The notes beneath the pieces are model-generated. The model was not told the DNA's origin. It searched no databases and saw nothing but the letters and a program-made list of their open reading frames with translations. A stretch of 64,000 bases of DNA, taken from NCBI GenBank assembly GCA_001600355.1, contig BCJU01000005.1, forward strand, positions 342,099 to 406,098, read 5' to 3'. Below are positions 1 through 11,200 of this stretch, in pieces (the first letter of the stretch is position 1; each line of letters begins with the position of its first letter). A program made the position numbers and the translations under genes. Origin of the DNA: Meira nashicola. Lineage: Eukaryota > Basidiomycota > Exobasidiomycetes > Exobasidiales > Brachybasidiaceae.

Positions 1-1
1 A

Positions 2-3000
2 TCTGCTACTTCCCCTTCTGGACTCGTTCAGCCTACGCTTGCATTCAACTTTGGTAAACATGTGTACTTTATTCGACTTATTTCCCAAGCTCAAGAGATT
101 GTAGTTCAAGAATGGAAGAGTTACTCACACACGACACCGATTGAGTCTATGCAATGGCTATCTCACGAATATTTGGTTTTCTATACAGACCAAAAGATGT
201 TCTTGTTCGATCTACGAAAGGGAACATGTACGGAAGAGCAAGCAAGAATACAACCCATCTCTCATCGTTGGATTCCTGCTAAGATTGGAGGTAGAGACAC
301 ACTACCATCACTGAGCGGCAGTTTCAAAGCTCACAAAGGTCAACTTTTCGTGCTTACGCAAAATGAAATTGTTGTCGGATCACTCGTTTCTTGGGCCGAT
401 AGACTTTTGGTGCATGTCTCAAATGGTGACTCTCTCGGTGCCATTGAACTAGCGACTGAATATTTGCGTGACCCAAGCAGCAATGGATCTAGGATTGGTC
501 TACCGGAATTTTACGAAGATCAAAAGCCAATCATTGCATCCAGATTGATTGAATTAATGAAAGCATCAACTGCATATGCATTCTCTGAAGATCGGATGAA
601 AGATGATATTGCTCATTACGTACATGGTGTAGATCGAACACCTCTCTTTCAAGGTCTTGCACGTGTATGTGCAGAAGCTTGTTTAGCCTTGCAAGACTTT
701 TCATTTTTATTCGATGATCTATATGATGCATTTACGGAAGCAGGTATCGAAGGAATTTTTGCTGATCAGATGGAACATTTTATCGTACAAGGTCAAATAA
801 AAACACTTCCGATTCCAGTCGTACAAAGACTTGTTGCTTTTCGAAAACGACAAGAAAGGTTCGATTTGGCCGAAAGGATTATTCGAAATGTAGATCCTGT
901 TTGTTTGGATCTGGATCAAGCAATTACCTTGTGCCTTGAACATAAGCTTTATGATGCACTCTTTTACGTCTATACACATGCTTTGCACGACTTCCTTGGT
1001 CCTATCGTTGAGCTGATTCCGCTCGCTAGTAGACAAGATGGAGAGGCGTATAGAATCTTTTCGTATCTCTCTGTCATCCTAATAGGCAGAGCCTACCCGG
1101 ACTCGCAAAAGTTACTGGAAGATGGAGAAGCACGCTCTGCTTGTTCGACTGTTTATGGCTTTTTGTTTTCGGGAAGATGTATTCTTTGGCCAGAAGGACC
1201 GGGAGGACAACTTATTCTCACACAAGAAAATGATTTAGATGAGCCAACATACCCTTATCTAAGGCTCTTCTTACATTTTGATGCGGAAGCATTTTTGGAC
1301 GTTTTAGATATTGCATTCGAAGATGCTTGGTTGGATGATGATGAACATTGGTCAAGACAAAAGATTGTTGCAATTTTGTATGACTTGGATATTGCCGCAC
1401 TTGAAGTTCGATCGTTTATTGCAATCTTCATAGCGAGAAATGCACCAAAATATCCGCAATTTATCCAACTAACCAAAGAGCAGGTTAACAACCTAATCGA
1501 AACACTTTGTATACCTACTGAAGATGATCAAGCGGACGACTTTTCTGGAGAAGAAGCATCAAAAGCTGATCGTCAATTTGCAGTCGAATGCCTTTTGAGC
1601 GCCTATAAGCCTACTCAAACGGATGCTTTACTAGCCAAATTTGAGCGTGCCGGATTCACGGATATTTTGAGAAGGGTATATAGAAGCGAAGGAAAGTGGG
1701 ATAAATTGGCAGAGATGATGGTACAAGAAGCCAACGAATCATCATTTGAAGAACTTAATGAGATTTTGCGAAGGGGAGCAAAGCGAAATCCGAAAGTTGA
1801 GCAGGTCATCTTACAAGCTTTACCTGCTCTAGTTGATGTTGATGTGGAAAAGACGGCAAGCTTAGTACGATCTAAACTTTTCAATCGAACGACAGAAGCT
1901 ATTTCAATCTTAGATCGATCACCGCATCGACAATTAGCATTCTTGGATGTATTTATGGCCGATGACAAGTTGACAGAAAAGATGGGACTGGCAATTCGAT
2001 CGCAATACATCTCTCTCCTCAGCTCATTGGAACCGAATAGGGTGATCAAATGTTTGGATTCTCATCCGTCAAATTTCTTTGATCTAGAGTATGTTATTGA
2101 AGTAGCAAAAGATGAAGATGTTTTGGATGCTTTGTTATGGGCTCAAGATCGAGCAGGCGAAACAGAGAAAGGATTAAAGGAAATGGGTGATGCGCTTTCT
2201 GAAAGAGCTTTGATCTTGCGTAGCTCAGATGAAGATGCTGATGAATCACAAAATGAAGAACAGCTACTTGCAAAAGATCAAGTTCAAAATTTGACGAGAA
2301 TAGCCGTTCGTATTTGCACTGAACATTCAGATAAAGAATTGTGGGTGAAAATGCTAACGGTCTTGATTCAATTTACGCATAATGTTCAATCCAAGCAGAG
2401 TGCAAAAGCTTTCGCTCGTACACTTTTACAGGATTCACTCTCAGCATTTGTTTCGTCGACAAGTGCAGAAAGTGTATCATTCTCGACGCTATTTAGTAGA
2501 TTGATACCTGAAAAGAATAGCACGTATGCCGAAGCAAGAGATATCACCAACGCAATGACGGAGGCATATCGTGTTCGACAAGAATTGTTGGGGATTACAA
2601 ATCGATTATTTGATCGAGATGTATTTTCGGCCATGCAACGACTTACCAAACAACGAAGACGTGGTTGGAGACCAGCCTCTTCTGGTATACTCTGTCCGGG
2701 ATGTGGAAAGCCATGCATTGGAGAAAATAGAGGTAAGAGAGCTGCAGTTGGCCTAGGTGATGAATCTGAAATCATCTCATCTCCATTCACTCTGAGACGA
2801 AAAAGTGAACTCAATCAACTACCACCTCCGCCTAAAAGTCCATCTTTCTTAGATCCTGTTGTCAGCCCAAGGCCAGACAAAGGAAAAGGCGTGATGAGAG
2901 ATAACGATCTTAATAACGCAGCAAGAGGTTTGGTTACATCAGCAGCACAAAGCGAAATGTATCGATCTGCTTCGATTGATTCTCCTTTTACCAAAGCTGC

Positions 3001-3274
3001 GAATGGAGACCTTCCAAGCATACCTAATGGTCACTCTGATTATTTCTCTGGAAGAGGATATAGCTCTGATCCAGTTGATACATTCTTGACCACACCGCAA
3101 ATTAGCACCGATCACACGATGCACTCGTCCATTTCAGTGGACAGTTTGCCTAATGCAACAGTAAAACAAGACGAAGAAGAAAGTGCGGCACTGGACAGTG
3201 TAGTGGTCTGTTTCAGTGGCGATGTTTGGCATCGTTCGTGTGCACCTGCGAATTTATGGCAAGAAGCTCATTAA
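2..3274 (+). CDS. VPS8: VPS8, CORVET tethering complex subunit (5' end outside window)
   Basis: The C-terminal 1090 residues of Vps8, the CORVET subunit that binds the endosomal Rab5 GTPase and tethers early endosomes. The frame is open to the left edge with no convincing start (the first in-window initiator would be a GTG at 62), so the N-terminal beta-propeller lies upstream. Recognition rests on a long alpha-solenoid and on the family signature around residue 305, ending in a run close to LCLEHKLYDALFYVYTHALHDF. Near the end, CPGC and later CFSGDVWHRSC form part of a zinc RING. They are separated by about 150 low-complexity residues (PPPPKSPSF and Ser/Asp-rich stretches). The distal Cys-x2-Cys pair of a full RING is absent before the stop. 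The gene converges on CAP2, with 88 bp between stops. Confidence 0.85.
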   Translation, partial: SATSPSGLVQPTLAFNFGKHVYFIRLISQAQEIVVQEWKSYSHTTPIESMQWLSHEYLVFYTDQKMFLFDLRKGTCTEEQARIQPISHRWIPAKIGGRDTLPSLSGSFKAHKGQLFVLTQNEIVVGSLVSWADRLLVHVSNGDSLGAIELATEYLRDPSSNGSRIGLPEFYEDQKPIIASRLIELMKASTAYAFSEDRMKDDIAHYVHGVDRTPLFQGLARVCAEACLALQDFSFLFDDLYDAFTEAGIEGIFADQMEHFIVQGQIKTLPIPVVQRLVAFRKRQERFDLAERIIRNVDPVCLDLDQAITLCLEHKLYDALFYVYTHALHDFLGPIVELIPLASRQDGEAYRIFSYLSVILIGRAYPDSQKLLEDGEARSACSTVYGFLFSGRCILWPEGPGGQLILTQENDLDEPTYPYLRLFLHFDAEAFLDVLDIAFEDAWLDDDEHWSRQKIVAILYDLDIAALEVRSFIAIFIARNAPKYPQFIQLTKEQVNNLIETLCIPTEDDQADDFSGEEASKADRQFAVECLLSAYKPTQTDALLAKFERAGFTDILRRVYRSEGKWDKLAEMMVQEANESSFEELNEILRRGAKRNPKVEQVILQALPALVDVDVEKTASLVRSKLFNRTTEAISILDRSPHRQLAFLDVFMADDKLTEKMGLAIRSQYISLLSSLEPNRVIKCLDSHPSNFFDLEYVIEVAKDEDVLDALLWAQDRAGETEKGLKEMGDALSERALILRSSDEDADESQNEEQLLAKDQVQNLTRIAVRICTEHSDKELWVKMLTVLIQFTHNVQSKQSAKAFARTLLQDSLSAFVSSTSAESVSFSTLFSRLIPEKNSTYAEARDITNAMTEAYRVRQELLGITNRLFDRDVFSAMQRLTKQRRRGWRPASSGILCPGCGKPCIGENRGKRAAVGLGDESEIISSPFTLRRKSELNQLPPPPKSPSFLDPVVSPRPDKGKGVMRDNDLNNAARGLVTSAAQSEMYRSASIDSPFTKAANGDLPSIPNGHSDYFSGRGYSSDPVDTFLTTPQISTDHTMHSSISVDSLPNATVKQDEEESAALDSVVVCFSGDVWHRSCAPANLWQEAH

Positions 3275-3362
3275 TGCTCTTCTTATTGCTCAATTTAATG
3301 TACTTATACTGGAATACCAATCAATGCATTTCTGATAAATACCATTCTTTAAACAGCTCAAA

Positions 3363-4169
3363 TTAATTACGCAATTTTCCCATAAGTTCTTTTTGGAAAT
3401 CTTGTGCAATTCGTATTTTGTCCAAACTATCAACACTTCGTAAAGTTGCAACGATATCCTTTGTTTTACCGAAATAAACTTCTTGTAATTGATTACGCAT
3501 TTTTGCTTCTGAATCTTCAATCATTTTTCCCATATTGACGATATGCGAAGAAGGATCTTTTACAGGAAGATCTGCATTATATTGTCTTGTCAAACTTCCA
3601 GCAAGTTGTAGGTTGGAATTAGTCTCCTTTCTTCCGAGCGATAACATGATAGTAGATGTGAGTTGATATTTTGACGATCTAGTACCTTCAAAAACTTCAA
3701 AAACATGTAATGAATCCCAACTGCCAGGTGTCCTATCTTGATCATCAAGAGTTTTTTTAAATAAAACTACTCCAGCGAAACCCGAAGAGCCTTCTAATTC
3801 CCAAAGATAGACAGACGATAAACCACCATCAAAGTATAATTGTCTATATGTATTAAAAGCTTCATTTGCACGAATTTCTAATTCTCGAATCTTTTGTGGT
3901 GGTTGTGTACCATCTTGTAATGGTGGATCATACTCATTACTCCAAGGAGATCTAAAAGAATCTCCATCTCTGTTATAATCACAACAAAGATATTCTCGAT
4001 TTTGTGATTGTTTATCGTATTTTATCCAACTTGGTTGATCTACTGAAGCAACTAATTCATCCGTTAATGATGGACATAACTTTATTAATGTTTCAAGATT
4101 TTCGTTAATCTTTGCTGGTGGTAGACGTCTTAGTAAGTCTAGCGAAAGTGTCATAGGATCTTCCGCCAT
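3363..4169 (-). CDS. CAP2: F-actin capping protein subunit beta
   Basis: Single-exon gene for 268 residues, the usual length of capping protein beta. The alpha/beta heterodimer caps barbed ends of actin filaments at cortical patches. Family landmarks are the N-terminal LSLDLLRRLPPAKINENL, then YLCCDYNRDGDSFRSPWSNEYDPP, the central YFDGGLSSVYLWELEG and the C-terminal amphipathic tail with an actin-binding helix. The ATG at 4169 gives the expected MAEDPMTLSLDLLRRLPP start. It is divergent from PGS1 across about 240 bp, which must contain both promoters. Nothing in it is unusual. Confidence 0.96.
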   Translation of the reverse strand: MAEDPMTLSLDLLRRLPPAKINENLETLIKLCPSLTDELVASVDQPSWIKYDKQSQNREYLCCDYNRDGDSFRSPWSNEYDPPLQDGTQPPQKIRELEIRANEAFNTYRQLYFDGGLSSVYLWELEGSSGFAGVVLFKKTLDDQDRTPGSWDSLHVFEVFEGTRSSKYQLTSTIMLSLGRKETNSNLQLAGSLTRQYNADLPVKDPSSHIVNMGKMIEDSEAKMRNQLQEVYFGKTKDIVATLRSVDSLDKIRIAQDFQKELMGKLRN

Positions 4170-4411
4170 CTTGATTCTCGAATTTTAGATTGATGAAGGT
4201 GGTGTGTAGAAGAAGTATAACAGAATCTTGCATGCATGTATGCACTTCTCTGTCGCATACTGCCGCCGTCGTGTGTTGGTCTGGCTGGCGGCGTGTAACA
4301 CAGCGCTCGAGCCAATTGGTGGAGAAAATTGAATATACATAAGATTTTTATTTTTTGATTCTTCCGCTTCTTAATGAAGAAAACCATCATCGTTGTGCAA
4401 AGGCTGTGCTA

Positions 4412-6031
4412 ATGTCGCTGCGATCGGCAAGTCGTCTGAGCATGCGTGTACTCTGTATATCATGTGGATCAAGCTCATCTCCCGAGAATTTAGCACTTCC
4501 AAAAGGAGTGATAAAAAGAGCTTTCTTCCGATGTAACGAAGGGATACACAATCCATCATCACAAAAGAGATGGAGCTCTTCTACCTCCCAAGAACCATTA
4601 GGAGAATCTATTGCAAAAAAGCATAATTTACCACTTTTTCGCGTTAATGCTGATCGTCTTCAGCTTATTGAACAACCAAGCAAATTCTACGATAAGCTGT
4701 TGGATATGATAAGGAGTTCAAAACAACGAATATTTCTCGCAAGCTTATATATCGGAAAGTCGGAATATGATCTAATTTCTGCATTGGCTGCCTCTCTTAA
4801 AGAGCATAAAGGGCTCAAAGTCACAATTTTAGTAGACAGGCTACGGTCTACACGAGAAGGTGATTATCGAGAAGGGGACGAAAGTACCGAATCATGTGCT
4901 TCCTTATTGGCAGGACTTCAATCTCGATTCCCAGAACAGGTAGAAATCAGAGCTTTTAGAGCACCAGATCTACCCTCTTGGTTGGAAGCGTTAGTTGGGA
5001 AACGCTTTGTTGAAGGATGGGGATTGCAGCATATGAAGATTTATGGAGGAGATGGTTCAGTCATGATCAGTGGCGCCAATCTTTCGAATGATTATTTCAC
5101 CAATCGGAGGGACAGGTATTTATTTATGGATGACAAAAATGTCAGTGACTATCTATACGAACTTCTTATGACAGCTTCACGATACTCTTACTCCCTCCAA
5201 GCGACCGGAAAGCCATCTCAGCATTCATCTTATCAATTAGATTGGGATGAAGGAGCACGATTAGACCTAAAGATCGAGGAACAGCCGACCGGACCTACTG
5301 CATGGAAAAAGAGGATGGGGAGTCAGGTAGAAAGGATGACGAATGAGTGGAAGAAGCGTATGGAAGCTACGGCGCCAACGAATACTGATTCGGTAGATAT
5401 TGTGCCGTTTGTCCAAATGGGACCAATGAAGGTCCAACAAGAGACACTATGTCTACCCGAAGTGCTCTCGTATGCTAACGATCGACCGGAAAGTCAATTG
5501 TTTTTCACTACAGGCTATTTTAGTATCAATCCGCAATACGCAGACTGGATATTGAAAGGTCAGTTTCAAAGTGAAATGATTACAGCATCTCCTGAAGCGA
5601 ATGGATTTTATGGATCAAAAGGTGTCAGCCGACATTTACCGGCAGCATACACTTGGCTCACGAATAGATTCTGGAATAAACTTGTAGCTGGAAATAGACA
5701 AGATCAAGTGAAGATAAACGAATGGAACAAGCAAGGCTGGACATATCACGCAAAGGGAATTTGGTTTGCTCCTGTGCCCAATAGCAAGCCAACACTGACA
5801 GTTTTGGGATCGTCTAATTTCGGAATTCGATCAGCCAAATTGGATCTAGAATGTACTTTTCTGATTGATGCTCATAGAAGTCCTGAATTGCAGACTCGTT
5901 TGCGAGAGGAGGTCGATGAGCTAAAGCATGATGCAAATGATCCAGTAGGCCAAGAAATGTTTGAAAGACCGGAACGAAAGGTGCATTGGGGTGTCAAGGT
6001 TGCTGCCCGGATTATTCGAAGTATGTTGTGA
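4412..6031 (+). CDS. PGS1: Phosphatidylglycerophosphate synthase, mitochondrial (PGS1)
   Basis: A 539-residue CDP-diacylglycerol-glycerol-3-phosphate 3-phosphatidyltransferase, the committed step toward phosphatidylglycerol and cardiolipin in the inner mitochondrial membrane. It belongs to the phospholipase D superfamily. The first HKD motif is HMKIYGGD beginning at H207, and the second is YHAKGIW around H446 followed by LGSSNFGIRS. The frame runs upstream to a TTG at 4355. I chose the first ATG (4412) because the product then begins with an Arg/Ser-rich, acid-poor stretch (MSLRSASRLSMRVL) typical of a matrix presequence. The length fits fungal Pgs1. Confidence 0.94.
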   Translation: MSLRSASRLSMRVLCISCGSSSSPENLALPKGVIKRAFFRCNEGIHNPSSQKRWSSSTSQEPLGESIAKKHNLPLFRVNADRLQLIEQPSKFYDKLLDMIRSSKQRIFLASLYIGKSEYDLISALAASLKEHKGLKVTILVDRLRSTREGDYREGDESTESCASLLAGLQSRFPEQVEIRAFRAPDLPSWLEALVGKRFVEGWGLQHMKIYGGDGSVMISGANLSNDYFTNRRDRYLFMDDKNVSDYLYELLMTASRYSYSLQATGKPSQHSSYQLDWDEGARLDLKIEEQPTGPTAWKKRMGSQVERMTNEWKKRMEATAPTNTDSVDIVPFVQMGPMKVQQETLCLPEVLSYANDRPESQLFFTTGYFSINPQYADWILKGQFQSEMITASPEANGFYGSKGVSRHLPAAYTWLTNRFWNKLVAGNRQDQVKINEWNKQGWTYHAKGIWFAPVPNSKPTLTVLGSSNFGIRSAKLDLECTFLIDAHRSPELQTRLREEVDELKHDANDPVGQEMFERPERKVHWGVKVAARIIRSML

Positions 6032-6108
6032 AGTGCGGATTTCTTGAAGGATATAACAATATGTATTACTAAACAATCACAACAACAAATGTACATCATT
6101 TTTGCATT

Positions 6109-7133
6109 CTATGTGCCACGTTTCGAAACGATTTCATCTCGAAGTGTTTTTGAGATAAAAAGATCTTCTGCCAATTCGTCGAATTTGATATCTCGACCTC
6201 CTAGAGAGAATTCTTTCAATTGCTCATTGTTGAATCCATGTTCACGTAAGTATAATTCATCAACTAACATTTGTCCGCTAAATGTTTTTGCATCTTGTTC
6301 CAATATCCTGATAGCAGCTTCTGCAACTATTGAAGGACTTCTCCACCTACGTTCTTCTATCTCTGCATTTGGACTTACAATCTTCATTGCGCTTGTTCCA
6401 ATAAGGGTATATGGCCAAAGAGTATTGCAAGCTACTTTTCCAAACGTTTCGGCTGCTAATGCATAGGTTGCAATAGACATTCCTAATTTTGAGACTGAAT
6501 ACGCTGCACCTACTTGTTTAAATTGATCTCCTGAATCATCTTTTCGATTTTGCGTAAAAGGTTGAAATAAGTTGAGATGTAAAGGAGGTGATAACGTAAG
6601 TATGTGAGGATTTCTACCTTGTTCTGCCGATTTGAGAAGGTGAGGTAAAGCGAATTTTGAAACTAACCAAGTTCCTTTTACGTTGATAGAATTCATTAAA
6701 TCGTAACTTTTTGGTTTTGCTTGAAGGGTTGAAGACATATTTATTGCAGATGCATTATTAATAATTATATCTAAATTTCCAAATTTATCAATAGTTTTTT
6801 GAATTGCATCTTCTACTTTTTCTGCATCTCTAATATCAACTTGTAATGGTAATCCACGAACGGAATTATAATTATTTTCTTTACCTATTTTTTCAATTTC
6901 TTCAACAGCTGTAAAAATCGTTCCAGGTAACTTTGCATGAGGTTCTGCTGTTTTGGCTGCTACTGCTACATTTGCACCTTTACTTGCTAATAACTTTCCA
7001 ATCTCTAATCCAATTCCTCTAGATGCACCTGTGCTATAATTTAACAGGAAGAAGTTCAGTAAAAAAATCAAACAAAATAAAACATAAATTGAACTTACAT
7101 AAATGCCGTCTTTCCTTTAAGTGATAAAGCCAT
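6109..7133 (-). CDS. Short-chain dehydrogenase/reductase, HSDL2-like (2 exons)
   Basis: Two exons: 7099-7133 encodes MALSLKGKTAFI and 6109-7033 the rest, with a 65-nt GT-AG intron (7034-7098). The splice restores the Rossmann fingerprint TGASRGIG, which is cut by the open frame alone. The spliced protein has 319 residues. After TGASRGIGLEIGKLLASKGA come NNASAINM (the NAG-like strand), a catalytic YSVSK motif and a C-terminal extension. This matches the dehydrogenase part of hydroxysteroid dehydrogenase-like protein 2, and no SCP2 domain follows. Substrate unknown; peroxisomal or mitochondrial lipid metabolism is typical of the family. The final residues are KRGT, not a clear PTS1. Confidence 0.85.
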
Positions 7134-8218
7134 TTTTTCGAAATTTTAATGATGGAGGTATAAAATGAGGTACTTGACACAAAAACACTTACTTCTCTTC
7201 CCCGCCTTTTTTGTTCGGTTCTTTCTTTTTCAACTTTTCCTTTAGGCTCGGCTTCGGACAAATTAATAATCAATCTAAGCGTGGACTAAGATAAACGCGT
7301 TTCTACTGCTTACGTACTCAAGAACCGGTGCCAGCCAGTACACGTCGTACGAGAAGATCGAGTAGGTCCATGCCTGCTTGATTCGGCTGTCGAGAAGTGG
7401 TCCTGCATCTGATAATCGGCATATCCCCTCCTGCTTTCAAGCCGAAAGGCAGTGTAACAAATAAATGCTCATCATATAGACTATATATATTCGCAGAAAT
7501 AATCAAAAATGATATGACGAATAGCATAAAATGATCAAGACTCAAGAGAGTGTTTGCTGTACACATGCACGAATCGGCATTTACCTATTCATTTTTGGTG
7601 AGGTACAAGGGCTTCAGTATATAGTTTATAGATAAATAGATGTACAGTGCAGTGCAACAAAATTAGAACTGCTTTTTGATTTATTCGCTGGCTTGCTTTC
7701 GTGTTCCTCATTATTTGTCTTTTTTAAGCTAAAAAGTACGACGGGCTTGGAGTGCTGCTACTTTACCCAAAAAACTGGCATTACGCGAGTATTACGAGAA
7801 CAACACATTTCCGTCAAGGCAAAAAGAAGGAGACTTCATGCAGCGGTACGCTAAGACCATCTAAGGTAATTTGTTAATTACAGCAAGCAAGAGTGGCGGC
7901 CGCATAAAGGAGTACACCTTCTCGCTCTTACAACCAACTTTAACGTTTCGGTATCCTTTTTCAAGATAGAGAAACAAAGGCTTGATCTAAGCATATCATA
8001 GATGCCAGCAAGTTAAACATATACAAGACTGACATCAAACTAACAGCGACGACGACTGATCAATTTTCGTCTTTCTTTCGTTCATATCACTTTCACTTGT
8101 TTTTCAATCACTTTGATTTCTTCTTTGACTTTCTTTTTCATTTCTTCAATCTTTTCTTACTTATTTCTTCAACTTTCAACGACTTCATCCAAATCAAAAA
8201 CACAAAAATAACCAAATC
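7134..8218. other. Divergent intergenic region between the SDR and SSD1
   Basis: About 1.1 kb between two divergent starts. No convincing coding exon was found. A minus-strand ATG frame at 7318-7566 (82 codons, one hydrophobic stretch) has no recognisable similarity and is treated as chance. The last 150 nt before the SSD1 ATG are strongly pyrimidine-rich and are probably its promoter or 5' leader. Confidence 0.5.
8071..8136 (+). promoter_or_regulatory. Pyrimidine-rich SSD1 leader with CNYUCNYU-type sites
   Basis: The sequence just upstream of the SSD1 start contains CTTTCTTT at 8071-8078, overlapping CTTTCGTT at 8075-8082, CTTTCACT at 8090-8097 and CTTTCTTT at 8129-8136. All fit CNYUCNYU, the motif known for yeast Ssd1 binding in mRNA 5' leaders. 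A pyrimidine tract raises the chance rate of such matches, so autoregulation is only a suggestion. The transcription start is not known. Confidence 0.35.
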
Positions 8219-11200
8219 ATGACAGATCAACAAACAAATACAGGAACGGGTGACAATCGTCATCGTCGTACTGGAAGTCGTGGTGGAGGAAATACCGCTG
8301 GAGGCGGAAATGGAGGAAGAAGAGGTCATAATCCCTCCAACTCTTTCTCGGGCGGCGTAAAACCTGCAAGAACTGGGAGCGGAGGCGGCGGTCCTAACAA
8401 CAATAATAGAGGTACTTCTGGCAGCATACACGCTCCTGGTCAAGCAAACAAACGTACTGGTACAGATTCCAACACGACCTTGGACAACATTCAAAATCTC
8501 ATTCAAGATCTCAAAACAAATCCTGGTAGCAATGAAAAAGAATCAGAGTTGTCAAATATTGGTAGTCGGTTAGCGGCTCAAGAAGAACATCTTCAAACTC
8601 AATTGCAACAACGTTTAGGAGGAAATCGCCAAGGTGGAATGAATAGACCATCCCACGGAATTTCTCAAAGCTTCAGCAATCGCGCTCTTCCAAGTTTGGG
8701 AGAGGATGTAGTAGCAGCTGATGATGCTTTGCAATCAAGACAAGGAGGTCCTCGTTTTGCTGGTAATGCAGCTTTCCAAAGTGCTGTTGCTCGTCACTCT
8801 GCCTCTGGAAATCAAGGTCATCAGCGTCAACGTAGTTTGCAAGAACGTTTCGCCGAGATGGGTTTCCCTGCTCCAAGTGCAGGTACTGGTGCAGAGACTG
8901 TAGGAGAAGAAGGTGATGACGGTAGCAGTATTGCTGATTTTGCAGGCACACATGCATTTGACCCCACCCGATCCTACCAATCACCATCCTCTCAGCAACG
9001 CGGTCACCATCAAGGCAGCTTGAGTATGGCAGGCTTTGAGCCGCACCGTCGAAATGATCTCGACCTATCAGCTTTACGCGGAGGTCATGGTCATACAGCA
9101 AGCATGGGTGGTGGTGATCTATTCAATGAGAGCATTGCATTGCAACAACAAATTGAACTTCTTCAATTGCAACAACAGCAACTCTTACAACAACAAATTC
9201 ATTTCAATCCTTCCACCGCTTTGGGTGGTCAACCTCAAAGTGGAAGGCAACAACCTCAAACGCCCATCAATCGTCTCGCAGGCCATCGTAGAATCCAAAG
9301 CTATGCACCGCAAACAGGACCAATGGGTAACTTTGCCACTTCTGGAACTAATCTTGGAAACTTAAGCGGCGTACAAGCTCAGCAAGCTGCAAATCAACTT
9401 CCTCGTGGCCATGGCCGTCGTCATTCGGTCAATGTATTGAACAAAAATGCTGGCGGTGCAGGTCAAGCTGCACCTGCTCCTGTAGATGGATCTATTGGTG
9501 CTCTTGATTACAACTTTACATCTCCTCCAGATCAACATCAACAACAAGCATACAGCGTACCCCTTGCTCAACCACAACAACATGTTGCTCAAAGTGGTCA
9601 TTACAGTCACCCATCCGTTCAACTTGCTTCCCTCTCTCCTGAGTATCTTATGGCAGGAGGTGGTTTAGTCAATTTATCTGCTATGAACTTTGGAGGTAGT
9701 ATGGGTGATCTTGCTGACGGCTTTGGTGGAGGTGGTGGCGCCGGTGGACGAGGACACGGTCGTACAGGCTCTCAAAATTGGCGTATCAATGGAGGAACAC
9801 CATCGCAAATGCATGACTTAGCAGCCGCACAAGCTCAATTGATCAATCTTCATCAAATCCGTGCTCAAGCTGGTGGAGGCGGTGGTCATGGGCATGGACA
9901 TCAAAAGAATGCTTCGTTCGGAGGCGGTTTTAACCCTGCTTTGATGGGCGCTGGATTCTCAGGACAAGGACCACTCAGTCCTGCAGGACCACAACGTAAA
10001 GCATTATTTGGTTCCTACCTTCCTCAGGCTAGTTTACCTCCTCTTTTGGCTGCTGGAAAGATTGTTGTTGGTGTTTTGCGTGTCAACCAACGCAACCGTT
10101 CAGATGCTTATGTTGCAACAGAAGTTCTTCAGAGCGATATCTTCATCAGTGGAAGCAAAGATCGTAATCGTGCTTTAGATGGTGATGTTGTTGCTGTTGA
10201 ACTGTTGGATCCTAATGAGGTATGGTCAATCAAAAAAGAAAAGGAAGACAAGAAGAAGCGCAAAGAGGAACAAGGTCAAAATGCTGCCCAGAACATGTCA
10301 TCTTCTAGACGACCTGACAAGGCCAAGGATGATTTGGAGGTTGAAGGAAGTCAATTACGTTTGATTGACGATGAGAATGAAGCAGAAGATGCACCGCCTG
10401 CGTTGGCTGGACACGTTGTTGCGATCATCGAACGCACGCCTAACAAACTCTTCTCGGGTACCATTGGTCTTTTGCGTCCCAGCAGTGCGGCTACGAAGGA
10501 GAAACAGCAGGCCGAACGTGCTGCACGGGAAGGTGGTGATGCGTCCAATTATGATACGTACAACGCATCACAACGCCCCAAGATCATTTGGTTCCGTCCT
10601 AGCGACAAACGTTGCCCACTGGTTGCTATTCCTGCCGATCAAGCACCAACCGAATTCTGGGACGATCCAAAAGCATACGAGAACAGATTATTTGTCTGTT
10701 CTATCAAACGTTGGCCTTTAACCTCTTTGCATCCTTTCGGTACGCTTGTAGAGGAATTAGGTGTAATTGGAAATCGGGAAGCATTATCGGCAGCAATCTT
10801 TAAAGAATGCTTGAGCATCGACGAAAATTTCACCGATAGTGCTCTCAAATGCCTCCCACCTCTACCATGGTCCATTCCTGAACGTGAATACACCACTCGT
10901 CGTGATTTCCGAAACAATCGCGTGTTTACGATTGATCCACCAACAGCAAAAGATTTGGATGATGCAGTCAGTGTTGTTAAATTGGACGGTGGATTGTATG
11001 AGATTGGTGTACATATCGCTGATGTTTCATATTTTGTCAAGATGGGCTCAGCCTTGGATCGTGAAGCTCGCAAACGCGGTACTTCGGTTTATATGGTCGA
11101 ACGTATGATTCCCATGTTACCTCCTACTCTCAGTGAGGAATTATGCTCTTTGCGTCCCGGCGTGGAGCGATTGGCATACTCATGTGTGTTCACGATGAAC

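Noticed and set aside
7318..7566. 82-codon minus-strand ATG frame with a hydrophobic stretch
   Set aside because: No homology recognised, and it lies in a divergent promoter region. Too short to support alone.
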